This document shows, piece after piece, positions 12,219 to 20,639 of a stretch of DNA of 64,000 nt. This DNA is from Variovorax boronicumulans (GTDB lineage: Bacteria > Pseudomonadota > Gammaproteobacteria > Burkholderiales > Burkholderiaceae_C). Within the stretch, counting starts at the first letter, position 1. The number at the start of each line of letters is the position of its first letter. The stretch spans positions 62,001 through 126,000 of the forward strand of contig NZ_JAUSSG010000002.1 of the NCBI RefSeq assembly GCF_030812215.1, written 5' to 3'. A program made the position numbers and the translations under genes. The notes beneath the pieces are model-generated. The model was given only the letters and a program-made list of their open reading frames with translations. It had not been told where the DNA came from and searched no databases.

Positions 12219-13385
12219 TCAGCGCACGGCCAGGTTGGCCGATGCAGGGGGCGACCACGCGCGGATGGCAACGTCCGCGCCTTCGGCCAGGCGCTCGCGG
12301 CCTTCAACAACCACCCTTTGGCCCGCAGCCAGGCCGCGGCGGATGATGTACTGGCCCTGGAACAGTTCGCCGAGCTCGATGTGGACCGATCGGGCTTTGT
12401 TGTGCCCGTCGACGACCCAGACCTGCGCCTTCCCGTCCGCACGCGCCACGGCCTGCTGCGGTACCAAAAGCGCGTCGGAGTAGGTGACACGCGGAACTCT
12501 CGCGCGAACGAACATGCCAGGAAGCAACTGCCGCTGCGGGTTGTCCGCCAGGATGCGCACCAGCACCTCGCCGGTGCCGGCATCCACATTGATCCCGGAA
12601 AATAGGATGCGCCCGGTCATCGCGTAGGGCTCGCCGCTGGTGCGCAGCAGAGTCGCGGGCAGACCCTCCACGCCGCTCGCGCCGCTCTTCTTGGACGACA
12701 GCTCATCGCGCAGGCCATCGAGCGCCGAAGCCGATTGGCGTACATCGATGTAGACCCGGTCGATCTGCTGGATCCGGGCCATGGGACTGCTGTCGTTCGG
12801 CGTCACCAGCGCCCCCTCGGTGACTTGCGCCTGATCGATCCTGCCGGCGATGGGTGCGTCCACGGTGGCGAACTTCAGCTCGAGCCGACGACGAGAAAGC
12901 GTTGCGCGAGCCTGTGCCACCTCGGCAGCCGCCTGGTCGCGCTGTGACGCGGCATCGTCGAAGACCTGGCGGCTGATCGCTTCTGTTTCCAGTAGAGGTG
13001 CCAGCCGCGACGCATGCACCCGAGCTCGCGCGTGGGCCGCTTCGGCGCGCTGCAAAGCCGCTGCTGCCAAGTCGACGTCCGCTTGGAGCGGTGCCGTGTT
13101 GATCTGGAAGAGCGCCTGCCCCGCGCGAATTTCCGCGCCTTGTTCGAAAAGCCGTCTTTGGATGATGCCTCCGACCTGTGGCCGGATCTCCGCCGTGCGA
13201 ACGGCCGCGACCCGTCCTGGCAGATCGTCGGCAATCATCACAGCAGCGGGCCGCAGGGTTAGCACCGAGGCCTGGGCAGGCGGGGCCGCCGTCAACGGCA
13301 CCTGCTTGCTGCACGCCGCGAGCAGCACGGTCGCGGTGACCATCCCGGTGATACCGCAGATGCACCACAACTTCTTCGAATTCAT
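12219..13385 (-). CDS. RND efflux periplasmic adaptor (MFP), AcrA/MexA family
   Basis: A 388-residue membrane-fusion protein anchored by a lipoprotein signal (TGMVTATVLLAACSKQVPLT, Cys in LAAC). The lipoyl halves (RVAAVRTAEIRPQVGGIIQR and KFATVDAPIAGRIDQAQVTE) flank an alpha-hairpin rich in Ala/Arg/Gln. The beta-barrel and membrane-proximal domain follow (GEVLVRILADNPQRQLLPGM). I chose ATG 13385, because the 22 preceding residues do not look like a leader and the lipoprotein signal starts here. AGGG lies about 11 nt upstream. First gene of the adaptor-pump-channel operon. No TetR or MarR gene is adjacent, so its regulator is not visible in this window. Confidence 0.9.
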   Translation of the reverse strand: MNSKKLWCICGITGMVTATVLLAACSKQVPLTAAPPAQASVLTLRPAAVMIADDLPGRVAAVRTAEIRPQVGGIIQRRLFEQGAEIRAGQALFQINTAPLQADVDLAAAALQRAEAAHARARVHASRLAPLLETEAISRQVFDDAASQRDQAAAEVAQARATLSRRRLELKFATVDAPIAGRIDQAQVTEGALVTPNDSSPMARIQQIDRVYIDVRQSASALDGLRDELSSKKSGASGVEGLPATLLRTSGEPYAMTGRILFSGINVDAGTGEVLVRILADNPQRQLLPGMFVRARVPRVTYSDALLVPQQAVARADGKAQVWVVDGHNKARSVHIELGELFQGQYIIRRGLAAGQRVVVEGRERLAEGADVAIRAWSPPASANLAVR

Positions 13386-13922
13386 ACCGGCAAACCCTCG
13401 AGTGTTCTCAACGGGCAACGCGCCCATCGTCAAGGAGCGCAGTGTCGGCAAAGAGCATCCACATTCAGTCGCCGAGTTATCAAGTTTCGATCAAGATAAG
13501 CGGACGGTTCCCGAGGGCCCCTTCCCTTCCATGTGTCGGCACAGTCTTCCTGCCGCGGTGCGTGGGAGCGCCGCGAAGGTCGACGGCGACGTCGGCGATA
13601 CAGTGCCGCACCGCCAGACACCGTGACGAGCATTGGTATCTCGCGGGCGGCGGTGCAGTTCATTGCGCACCCATTTATCGGGAAACCATCCGTGCTCGGA
13701 CCATCGGCGTGGTGCGACATGCCGCGTCTCCATCGATTCCACACAGACGCTTGATGGCCAGTTGACGTTCGACGCGCAGACTGCCTGCAATCCGTTTCGA
13801 TGCGTCCTACCGGGATGCCGACTCCTTCCAGGGCAGTCGAGACGGTGACCGCCTTCGCGGCGCGACGACGGCCCTGACGGCCCGACCGCGACGCCTTTTC
13901 AAGATTGATGGAGTCTCTTCCA
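13386..13922. other. Divergent intergenic region without a supported gene
   Basis: About 540 bases separate the divergent starts of the RND adaptor and the class III aminotransferase. Several short frames overlap here on both strands, but none shows a domain or a good ribosome binding site. The region probably holds both promoters. I could not identify a confident -35/-10 pair or operator, and no regulator gene is present. Confidence 0.45.
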
Positions 13923-15290
13923 ATGAATTCACAGCTTCTCGCCGACGAGGCGAAATACTGTTCCTTCGGCGACACGGTTCACTACGTGAACCCGCCCAAG
14001 ATCTTCTCCGGCTGCGATGGCAGCTACATGTACGACGCCGAGGGCACGCCCTACCTCGATCTGCAGATGTGGTATTCGGCCGTGAACTTCGGCTACAAGA
14101 ACAAGCGCCTCGAAGAGGTCATGAAGCGCCAGCTCGAGACGCTGCCGCAGGTGGCCAGCCAGTACCTTCATCCCACCAAGATCGAACTGGCCAAGTGGAT
14201 CGCACAGGACGCCGAGAAGAAGTGGGGCCGCGCTGGCCGTGTGCACTTCAATGTAGGCGGCGCGCAGGCCATCGAGGACTCGCTCAAGGTGGTGCGCAAC
14301 GCCAGCGGCGGCAAGAGCCTGATGTTCGCCTTCGAAGGCGGCTATCACGGTCGCACGCTGGGTGCCTCGAGCATCACTTCGAGCTACCGTTATCGCCGCC
14401 GGTTCGGCCACTTCGGCGACCGCGCGCAGTTCATCCCCTTTCCATATCCGTTTCGCCGCCCCAAGGGCATGACGGCCGAGGAGTACTCGGATTCCATCGT
14501 GCGCGAGTTCGCACGCAAGTTCGAGAACGAATATCACGCGGTGTGGGATCCGAAAACCGGCCAATGCGAATATGCAGCCTTCTACGTCGAACCCATCCAG
14601 GGCACAGGCGGCTATGTCGTGCCGCCACCGAACTTCTACAAAGGCCTCAAGAAGGTGCTCGATGAGCACGGCATCTTGATGGTGGTCGACGAAATCCAGA
14701 TGGGTTTCTGGCGCACCGGCAAGCTATGGGCCATCGAGAACTTCGGCGTGCAGCCCGACGTGCTGGTGTTCGCCAAGGCGCTGACCAATGGCCTGAATGC
14801 CCTCAGTGGCCTGTGGGCCCGTGAGGAACTGATCAACCCGCAGGTGTTTCCACCGGGTTCGACGCACTCGACTTTCGCCGCCAACCCGCTGGGCACGGCA
14901 CTCGGCCTCGAGGTGCTGCGCATGACGGCGGAGATCGACTATGGCAAGCAGGTCTGCGACAGCGGCGCCTACTTCCTTGAGGGCCTGAAGGAACTGCAGA
15001 AGCGACACAAGGAGATTGGCGACGTGGACGGCATGGGCCTGGCGCTGCGCGCCGAGATATGCACCGAAGACGGCTTCACGCCCAACCGAGCGCTGCTCGA
15101 CAGGATGGTCGACATCGGCTTGGCGGGAGACCTTGAATACAACGGCCGCAAGATGGGCCTGGTGCTCGATGTGGGCGGCTACTACAAGAATGTGATCACC
15201 TTCGCGCCCTCGCTCGAGATCTCGCGCGCCGAGATCGATCAGGCCATGGTGCTGCTCGATCAACTGATCGCCCGGGCCAAGCGCAGCTGA
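13923..15290 (+). CDS. Class III (PLP) aminotransferase
   Basis: A 455-residue fold-type I omega-aminotransferase. Visible are the cofactor-site motifs VDEIQMGFWRTGKLWA (Asp that contacts the PLP ring nitrogen) and FAKALTNGLNALSG, whose Lys would form the internal aldimine. The phosphate cup lies around NVGGAQAIEDSLKVVRNA. Such enzymes move an amino group between an amine or amino acid (often terminal amines such as diamines) and a keto acid; the substrate here is unknown. ATG 13923 has GGAG 9 nt upstream. It heads a four-gene plus-strand operon with a FemAB-like transferase (9 nt downstream), a ureohydrolase-like protein and a CFA-type methyltransferase. That company argues against a housekeeping GABA or ornithine aminotransferase and for a biosynthetic role. 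Confidence 0.85.
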   Translation: MNSQLLADEAKYCSFGDTVHYVNPPKIFSGCDGSYMYDAEGTPYLDLQMWYSAVNFGYKNKRLEEVMKRQLETLPQVASQYLHPTKIELAKWIAQDAEKKWGRAGRVHFNVGGAQAIEDSLKVVRNASGGKSLMFAFEGGYHGRTLGASSITSSYRYRRRFGHFGDRAQFIPFPYPFRRPKGMTAEEYSDSIVREFARKFENEYHAVWDPKTGQCEYAAFYVEPIQGTGGYVVPPPNFYKGLKKVLDEHGILMVVDEIQMGFWRTGKLWAIENFGVQPDVLVFAKALTNGLNALSGLWAREELINPQVFPPGSTHSTFAANPLGTALGLEVLRMTAEIDYGKQVCDSGAYFLEGLKELQKRHKEIGDVDGMGLALRAEICTEDGFTPNRALLDRMVDIGLAGDLEYNGRKMGLVLDVGGYYKNVITFAPSLEISRAEIDQAMVLLDQLIARAKRS

Positions 15291-15299
15291 CATCTGGCG

Positions 15300-16388
15300 G
15301 TGTACTTTTTTCACCAGCTTGAGCCGGATGCGCTGGTCGACGCCTTCGTCGCCCATCCGCCCGAGGGATTCGCGTTGCTCGAGGGCGGACCGCGACCGAC
15401 CGCCGAAGCAAGGCGCGCCGCGCCTGTGTTCGCGGCGCCGTTCGACCTTCTGACCACGGCCGACGCCGCGCTGAGGCGGCGCACAGAATCGCTGCCGCTT
15501 TCTCGTTACTGGTTGCCCCATCTGCGCGTACGTACAGCATTTGTCGGCAGCACTGCGTCGGAATATCTGCTCGCGCCACGCGACAGGCTTCCCGCGGAGT
15601 GGGTCGCAGCGTTGCTGCAGCGCTGGGGCCGGCGGTTCCGACTGATGGTCTTCAAAGACCTTCCTTCCGAATCGCCGTTGCTCGATGCTGCGGGCAACGC
15701 CAGGGCCGCGGCTCTGATGCATGCCTGCCTGGAGGCCGATTGCGTGCTGGTCGAAGGTCAGGCCCTGGCCTACGTGCCCATCGATTTCCCCGATATCGCT
15801 AGCTACATGAAGCGTCTTTCGACGAGTCGAAGGAAGAACCTGCGGCGAAAGCTGCGCAGCCTTGCCCAACTCGAGGTTCGGCGGATTGCGACGGGCAGCG
15901 AGCACTTCGAGGCGCCAGCGACCGCGGACGCCTACTATGCGTTGTACGAAGCCGTCTATGCGCAGAGCGAACTGCATTTCGATCGCCTCACACCCTCCTT
16001 TCTCTCGCATCTCCTGCGCGATGCATCGGCCGGCGGCGTGGTGTTCGAGTACCGCCGCGCGGGACAGTTGATCGGCTGGAACCTGTGCTTCGAAGCCGGC
16101 AACAAGCTGGTGGACAAGTACATCGGGCTGAGCTATCCGCAAGCGCGTGAATGCAACCTGTATTTCGTGAGCTGGGTGCTGAATCTGGAATACGCGATTG
16201 AGCGGGGTCTCACGCACTACGTCGCGGGTTGGACGGATCCCGAAGTCAAGGCAGACCTGGGCGCGAGCTTTACCTTCACCCGGCACGCTGTTTACGTGCG
16301 CAATCCACTGCTGCGCCTGCTGGCGCGGCGCTTCGCTCGCCGCTTCGAGCGCGACCGCGCCTGGCGCCGATCGGAGTCTGCTGCATGA
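15300..16388 (+). CDS. FemAB-like / GNAT-fold acyl- or aminoacyl-transferase
   Basis: A 362-residue protein of the FemAB-like GNAT group (often annotated peptidogalycan biosynthesis/recognition or Acetyltransf_6). Evidence is a basic motif typical of this group (KRLSTSRRKNLRRKLRSLAQ, residues ~175-195) and a C-terminal GNAT core (GGVVFEYRRAGQLIGWNLCF, NKLVDKYIGLSYPQARECNL). It ends in an Arg-rich tail, possibly for membrane contact. FemAB proteins transfer amino acids from tRNA, and relatives transfer acyl groups; which applies cannot be read here. The start is GTG 15300, 9 nt after the aminotransferase stop, with a weak ribosome site. Its stop overlaps the next gene's start (ATGA), so the genes are coupled. 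Confidence 0.7.
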   Translation: MYFFHQLEPDALVDAFVAHPPEGFALLEGGPRPTAEARRAAPVFAAPFDLLTTADAALRRRTESLPLSRYWLPHLRVRTAFVGSTASEYLLAPRDRLPAEWVAALLQRWGRRFRLMVFKDLPSESPLLDAAGNARAAALMHACLEADCVLVEGQALAYVPIDFPDIASYMKRLSTSRRKNLRRKLRSLAQLEVRRIATGSEHFEAPATADAYYALYEAVYAQSELHFDRLTPSFLSHLLRDASAGGVVFEYRRAGQLIGWNLCFEAGNKLVDKYIGLSYPQARECNLYFVSWVLNLEYAIERGLTHYVAGWTDPEVKADLGASFTFTRHAVYVRNPLLRLLARRFARRFERDRAWRRSESAA

Positions 16389-17299
16389 GCGCTCTCCCCG
16401 TCGTCCTGGACCTGGACGGATCGGTTGGCTCGTTGGCGAGCGAGTACCGCTTCGCGATGAGAGACCAGCAGGAAGCGCTGCGCTTCGGCTGCAGCCTCGG
16501 GCGCATGCGCGCGCTGGAACGACAGCTCAATACCTGGTTGCCGCCTCCCGCGCTACATGGACCGGTGTTCATGGGCAGCGGAGACTTCCATCACCTGAGT
16601 TGGCTGCTGGTGGCGCGCTGCATCCGCGCGCAAGGATCGACCCGAGGCCGGCTGCGCGTGGTCGTGCTGGACAACCATCCCGACAACATGCGCTTTCCTT
16701 TCGGCGTGCATTGCGGCTCGTGGGTACGCCGTGTCGCACAGCTGCCGGAGGTCGAGCATGTGCTCGTGGCAGGCATCACCTCCGGCGACATTGGCTGGCG
16801 CCACAGCTGGGAGAACCAACTTTCGCCCCTGCGCGCAGGCAAGTTGAGCTACTGGAGCTTCGGTGTGGAAACCGGCTGGGCCCGTTGGCTTGGCGTGGCG
16901 TCGGCATTCCGAAATTTCCCGAGCGCGCAGGCGCTCGCGGACGCGCTGTCCGAGCACCTGCATCGGCAACGCAGACCCACCTACTTGTCGATCGACAAAG
17001 ACGTGTTCGCGCCCAGCGTAGTGCGCACCAATTGGGACCAGGGTCTCCTGCTGGAGACGCAGTCGACGCAGGTCATCGATGCCCTGCAAGGACAGCTCGT
17101 CGGCAGCGACGTCACCGGCGAGGTCTCCGCTTATCGGTACCGGAGCGCCTGGAAGCGATGGCTCAGCGCAGGTGACGGGCAGGACATGGACATCGCACGC
17201 GAACAACTGACACGCTGGCAGACCAAGCAGCACCTTCTCAACCTGCGCTTGCTGGCCCGCCTGGGGCGGGCGCGCTCGAATCACGACCTTACCCATTGA
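16385..17299 (+). CDS. Divergent ureohydrolase (arginase/agmatinase superfamily)
   Basis: A 304-residue member of the arginase-deacetylase fold. The three metal-binding regions are recognisable but altered. Motif 1 is GSGDFHHLSW in place of GGDHS. Motif 2 is LDNHPDN, keeping the D-x-H-x-D ligands. Motif 3 is SIDKDVFAP, keeping D-x-D but losing the usual DP...PG. A two-metal centre is therefore plausible, while substrate contacts differ from arginase and agmatinase. Likely reactions are hydrolysis of a guanidino or amide C-N bond; substrate unknown. ATG 16385 overlaps the FemAB-like stop, with GGAG 9 nt upstream. Its TGA shares a base with the next ATG (TGATG). Confidence 0.7.
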   Translation: MSALPVVLDLDGSVGSLASEYRFAMRDQQEALRFGCSLGRMRALERQLNTWLPPPALHGPVFMGSGDFHHLSWLLVARCIRAQGSTRGRLRVVVLDNHPDNMRFPFGVHCGSWVRRVAQLPEVEHVLVAGITSGDIGWRHSWENQLSPLRAGKLSYWSFGVETGWARWLGVASAFRNFPSAQALADALSEHLHRQRRPTYLSIDKDVFAPSVVRTNWDQGLLLETQSTQVIDALQGQLVGSDVTGEVSAYRYRSAWKRWLSAGDGQDMDIAREQLTRWQTKQHLLNLRLLARLGRARSNHDLTH

Positions 17300-18612
17300 T
17301 GAACGTTGAATCCAATTCCCGCCGCAACCTGCTCGACACACTCGTCGAAAAGCTGTTGCACCGAGCCCTCGAGCCACTGGTCTGGCGCGGCACCTTGACG
17401 GTGGTCCTGCCGGATGAAAAGAAGCTGACATTCGGCGATGACGGCCTGCCGCGCGCACAGATCCGCTTTACAGATCGTCGAGCACCGCTGTCGCTTCTGC
17501 TAGACCCCGATCTGCAGCTTGGCGAGTTGTTCGTGCAAGGACGGCTGCAGGTCGAACGGGGCACGATCTACGATGTGCTGGAGTTGCTGTTGCGGGACGC
17601 ACACGACCTGAAACCGCGCTGGTTCATCCGCGTGCTCGATCAATGGCGCATGTGCTTGCGTCCCCTGCTGGAGCGCAACCGGCACCGCCGGGCGCGCGCC
17701 AACGTGGCGCATCACTACGACTTGGACGACCGGCTCTACAGCCTGTTCCTGGGCGCGGATCGGCAGTACTCGTGCGCTTACTTTCAGACCGGCGGGGAAA
17801 GTCTGGAAGTCGCGCAACTCGCCAAGATGCGACATATCGCCGCCAAGCTGCTGGTGGGTCCGCAACACCGGGTCCTCGATATTGGATGCGGTTGGGGCGG
17901 CCTGACGCGCTACCTGGTCGAGGTCGGTGGCGCCCTGCACGTGACTGGCACCACGCTGTCGTGCGAGCAGTTGGCCGGAGCCAAGCGCCTGGCCGCCAAG
18001 TCACGCCGGGCAGGCGCACTGGCCTACCGGCTCGAGGACTATCGCGACACGGTCGGCACCTTTGATCGGATCGTCTCCGTGGGCATGTTCGAACACGTGG
18101 GTCGAAGCAACCATCACACATTCTTTCGCAAGTGCCACGAGTTGCTGGCGGAGGACGGCGTCATGCTCCTGCATTTCATCGGCAACTCGGATGTACCGGA
18201 CTTCAACAATCCGTGGATCGAGAAATACATCTTCCCGGGCGGCAGTCTGCCTTCGCTTTCGGAATGCATGCCGGCCATCGAACGCGCCGGTCTGGTGGTG
18301 ACCGATATCGAGGTCCTGCGGCTGCACTATGCCCAGACGCTTCGGTTCTGGCGCGAACGCTTCCTGGCTCGGCGTGACGAGGCGCGCGAACTGTATGACG
18401 AGCGTTTTTGCAGAATCTGGGAGTTCTACCTCTCGATGTCGGAGGCGGCATTCCATCATCAACAGATCGCTGTCTTCCAGATCCAGCTTGCGCGCCGTCA
18501 AGACGCGGTGCCGCTGACGCGCGACTACATCGATGCGCGCAAGGACCTGCTCTGGGCGCACGAGACCCAGTCGCTCGACTATGGCGACCTGGCCGCCGCA
18601 TCGGCGGCCTAG
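17299..18612 (+). CDS. Cyclopropane-fatty-acyl-phospholipid synthase family methyltransferase
   Basis: A 437-residue protein with full CFA-synthase architecture: an N-terminal lipid-binding domain (LTVVLPDEKKLTFGDDGLPR) and a C-terminal SAM domain (VLDIGCGWGGLTRYL). Residues important in E. coli CFA synthase appear conserved: the Cys in YSCAYF, the Glu in GMFEHVG, the His/Ile in LLHFIGNS and the Tyr in WEFYLSMSEAAF. The family signature EKYIFPGGSLPSLSE is also present. It should therefore be able to methylenate or methylate an unsaturated acyl chain, on phospholipid or on the cluster's own acyl product. Start ATG 17299 is coupled to the gene before. Its TAG stop overlaps the stop of the convergent DegT gene in a CTAG palindrome. 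Confidence 0.9.
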   Translation: MNVESNSRRNLLDTLVEKLLHRALEPLVWRGTLTVVLPDEKKLTFGDDGLPRAQIRFTDRRAPLSLLLDPDLQLGELFVQGRLQVERGTIYDVLELLLRDAHDLKPRWFIRVLDQWRMCLRPLLERNRHRRARANVAHHYDLDDRLYSLFLGADRQYSCAYFQTGGESLEVAQLAKMRHIAAKLLVGPQHRVLDIGCGWGGLTRYLVEVGGALHVTGTTLSCEQLAGAKRLAAKSRRAGALAYRLEDYRDTVGTFDRIVSVGMFEHVGRSNHHTFFRKCHELLAEDGVMLLHFIGNSDVPDFNNPWIEKYIFPGGSLPSLSECMPAIERAGLVVTDIEVLRLHYAQTLRFWRERFLARRDEARELYDERFCRIWEFYLSMSEAAFHHQQIAVFQIQLARRQDAVPLTRDYIDARKDLLWAHETQSLDYGDLAAASAA

Positions 18613-19874
18613 GCGGCCGATGCGCAGTACTCGGTCAGCGTGTCGCACAGCATTGCGAACCGTCTATCGTCAAGCCATGGACTGTTGCTGATGGACAGCA
18701 GACGAGCGGCCAGGTCGCGCGCGTGAGGCAAGGCGAGAGGCGGCAACGCGCTTGCAAGGCCCGGATAGTCAGGCAGCGCGCGCGCAAACGGCAGGCTCAG
18801 GCCGCAACCGTTCCCCCAGGCCGCGCGCAGCACGCCGTCGCGGTGCACTTGCGCAGGCAACCGAACCAGCAAGATCGGCCACACACCTTCCGCACCCGGG
18901 ACTGCATCGCTGTCCCCAAGCACTTGTACGCCCGGAATTCGAGAGAGTCGGTCGCAGCGCCAACGCGCTTGCTCCGTGCATTGCGCCAGGAACTCGGGTA
19001 GTCGTGCCAGTGCTCGAACAGCCACCGCCTGACGCCAGCGCCCCACTCGATGCAAGGGGATGGTGGGGCCATGAATGTCGCCTGCTGCGCCGAGCCAGTC
19101 GACACGACGCAAAGCCCGTCGAAGCGGTAGTCCATAGACCCAGCGCAGAGCCACCGGCCTGTAGCACAACGCATAGCCAAGCAGTTCCAGCGACCGCCGA
19201 AATTCCCAGCCAGCGCGACGCGGCACCCTGTCTGCGCTCGCCTGTGCGCAAGCGCGTCGCAGCGCAGGGTCCCGCACCACCAGGGCACCGCCTTCGAACA
19301 TGCTCAGCCCCTTGCCGACGGCCAGGCTGAAAAAACCGATATCGCCCCGGGTGCCGACGCTGCGACCTCCTGCCCGCGCACCGAGTGCCTGGGCAGCGTC
19401 CTCGATGGTCCACGCACCGACGCGGCGGGCGCAGTGCAGTGCGGTCGCCACGTCCGCGACCCGGCCGCCAAGGTGGGTCGGCAGCACGGCGAGAGTCTGT
19501 GCATTGCACAGGCGCTGCAGCGCTGCCGGATCCAGGTCAAGCGTGCCCGCCCTCACGTCGCAGACACGCAGCTTGAGACCGCAGTGCATGACCGCGAGCG
19601 CGACCAGCGGGCAGGTGTAGCCCGGCACCACCACCTCGTCGCGTTCGGGCGCAAGACGTTGCAGCGCTGTCAGCGCTACCACCAGCGCGGCGGTACCCGA
19701 GCATTCGATCTGCACGGCTTCCACATCCAGGAAGCGCGCGAGCGCTGCACCGAGATCCGCGTCGGCGTCCCCGACTGGCCAGCCCAGGTCCGCGCGGTGC
19801 AGCGGAAGTCCGGCGGTGGGCGGGACCTCCCCGAAGCGCTCAAGGTATCTGGGCATCGCAGCGCCGGCGCGCAT
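18609..19874 (-). CDS. DegT/DnrJ/EryC1/StrS-family PLP aminotransferase
   Basis: A 421-residue fold-type I enzyme of the sugar-aminotransferase family. Visible motifs are ECSGTAALVVALTAL (PLP phosphate site), VVVPGYTCPLVALAVMHCGL, IEDAAQALGARAGGRSVGT and FFSLAVGKGLSMFEGGAL with the likely Schiff-base Lys. Family members aminate keto-sugars on nucleotide carriers (ArnB, PseC), and some act on cyclitols or other ketones. Here the sugar substrate is not assured, because no nucleotide-sugar dehydratase or epimerase is nearby. Last gene of a nine-gene minus-strand operon. It overlaps the preceding small membrane gene by 35 nt with this start, or by 17 nt with the in-frame ATG at 19856; neither has a strong ribosome site. 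Confidence 0.8.
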   Translation of the reverse strand: MRAGAAMPRYLERFGEVPPTAGLPLHRADLGWPVGDADADLGAALARFLDVEAVQIECSGTAALVVALTALQRLAPERDEVVVPGYTCPLVALAVMHCGLKLRVCDVRAGTLDLDPAALQRLCNAQTLAVLPTHLGGRVADVATALHCARRVGAWTIEDAAQALGARAGGRSVGTRGDIGFFSLAVGKGLSMFEGGALVVRDPALRRACAQASADRVPRRAGWEFRRSLELLGYALCYRPVALRWVYGLPLRRALRRVDWLGAAGDIHGPTIPLHRVGRWRQAVAVRALARLPEFLAQCTEQARWRCDRLSRIPGVQVLGDSDAVPGAEGVWPILLVRLPAQVHRDGVLRAAWGNGCGLSLPFARALPDYPGLASALPPLALPHARDLAARLLSISNSPWLDDRRFAMLCDTLTEYCASAA

Positions 19875-20271
19875 CAGCCGCTACCGGCGCGCCATCCCCT
19901 TTCTCACCAAACGCCAGGCAAATGATCCCCGCAAGGATGATGAGGGCGCCCACGATCTGCGGCCAGCCGATGCGCTCGCCCAACAGCGCGTGTGACAGGA
20001 TCAGTACGGAGATCACTTCCAGGTGCGAGGCGGCGAATGCCGGCCCGATCGGTGCGTGCCGAAGCAAACGCATCCACGTGAAGAAGGCACCGACATAACC
20101 TGCAAAAGCGCCGTAAATCCACGGTTGGCCGAACACCCTTGTCAGCCATGCCGAATCGAACTCAAGCGGCAACGCCTGCTCGCCGGCCATCTTGAAGCTC
20201 AGCTGCGCCAGCGTATCGAAGGCCACGAGCATCAGGAAGCCCCCGGCATAGAAACGGCGGGTCCCGGTCAT
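19840..20271 (-). CDS. Small EamA/SMR-type membrane protein (flippase-like, second of pair)
   Basis: A 143-residue protein with four predicted membrane helices. They lie around FYAGGFLMLVAFDTL, WIYGAFAGYVGAFFTW, IGPAFAASHLEVISVLIL and IVGALIILAGIICLAFG. The PIGPAFAASHLEVISV and LLGERIGWPQIVGALI patterns are typical of the EamA/DMT superfamily in its half-size form. It is paired with another half-size protein upstream (ATGA overlap). Two different four-helix proteins encoded in tandem are the arrangement of ArnE/ArnF, which flip undecaprenyl-phosphate-aminoarabinose. Flipping of a lipid-linked intermediate is thus a reasonable guess; export of a small cation is the alternative. A hydrophilic tail of ~20 residues overlaps the DegT gene start. 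Confidence 0.75.
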   Translation of the reverse strand: MTGTRRFYAGGFLMLVAFDTLAQLSFKMAGEQALPLEFDSAWLTRVFGQPWIYGAFAGYVGAFFTWMRLLRHAPIGPAFAASHLEVISVLILSHALLGERIGWPQIVGALIILAGIICLAFGEKGDGAPVAADARRRCDAQIP

Positions 20272-20639
20272 CCTTGCAAACCCACCACGGCCACACCGAT
20301 GGAAATCAGGAGCATGCCGGCAACGCGCAGGGGCGAGAGCTTCTCTGCGAAGAAATACCGCCCGGCAAGCATGACCGCGACGATGTTGATCGACCCCAGC
20401 AGCACGCCTTGCGACAAGGGCACCAGGGAGATGAATGCCAGCCACAGCACGAACTCGGCCACGTAGCAGCCCAATCCGATCCAGAGCCAAGGACGGCGCG
20501 CCATCCAGATCCAGCGCGCCAGGCCATCGCAGTCATCCGGGCATCGTGCGGCGGCCTTGAAGGCCAGTTGGCCGCCGCTGTCCACGAGCACGTTCATTGT
20601 CCATAGCGAGAGGACCAGCGGCGTGACGGCCGCGTTCAT
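20268..20639 (-). CDS. Small EamA/SMR-type membrane protein (flippase-like, first of pair)
   Basis: A 123-residue protein with four predicted membrane helices. Helix 1 carries an ArnE/F-like polar pattern (NVLVDSGGQLAFKAAA). Helices 3-4 carry SQGVLLGSINIVAVMLAGRY and PLRVAGMLLISIGVAVVG. It is about half the length of a normal ten-helix EamA transporter, so it should act as a dimer, most simply with its 143-residue neighbour. The start ATG 20639 overlaps the hydrolase stop (ATGA), and its own stop overlaps the next start in the same way. No family member here has an assigned substrate. Confidence 0.75.
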   Translation of the reverse strand: MNAAVTPLVLSLWTMNVLVDSGGQLAFKAAARCPDDCDGLARWIWMARRPWLWIGLGCYVAEFVLWLAFISLVPLSQGVLLGSINIVAVMLAGRYFFAEKLSPLRVAGMLLISIGVAVVGLQG

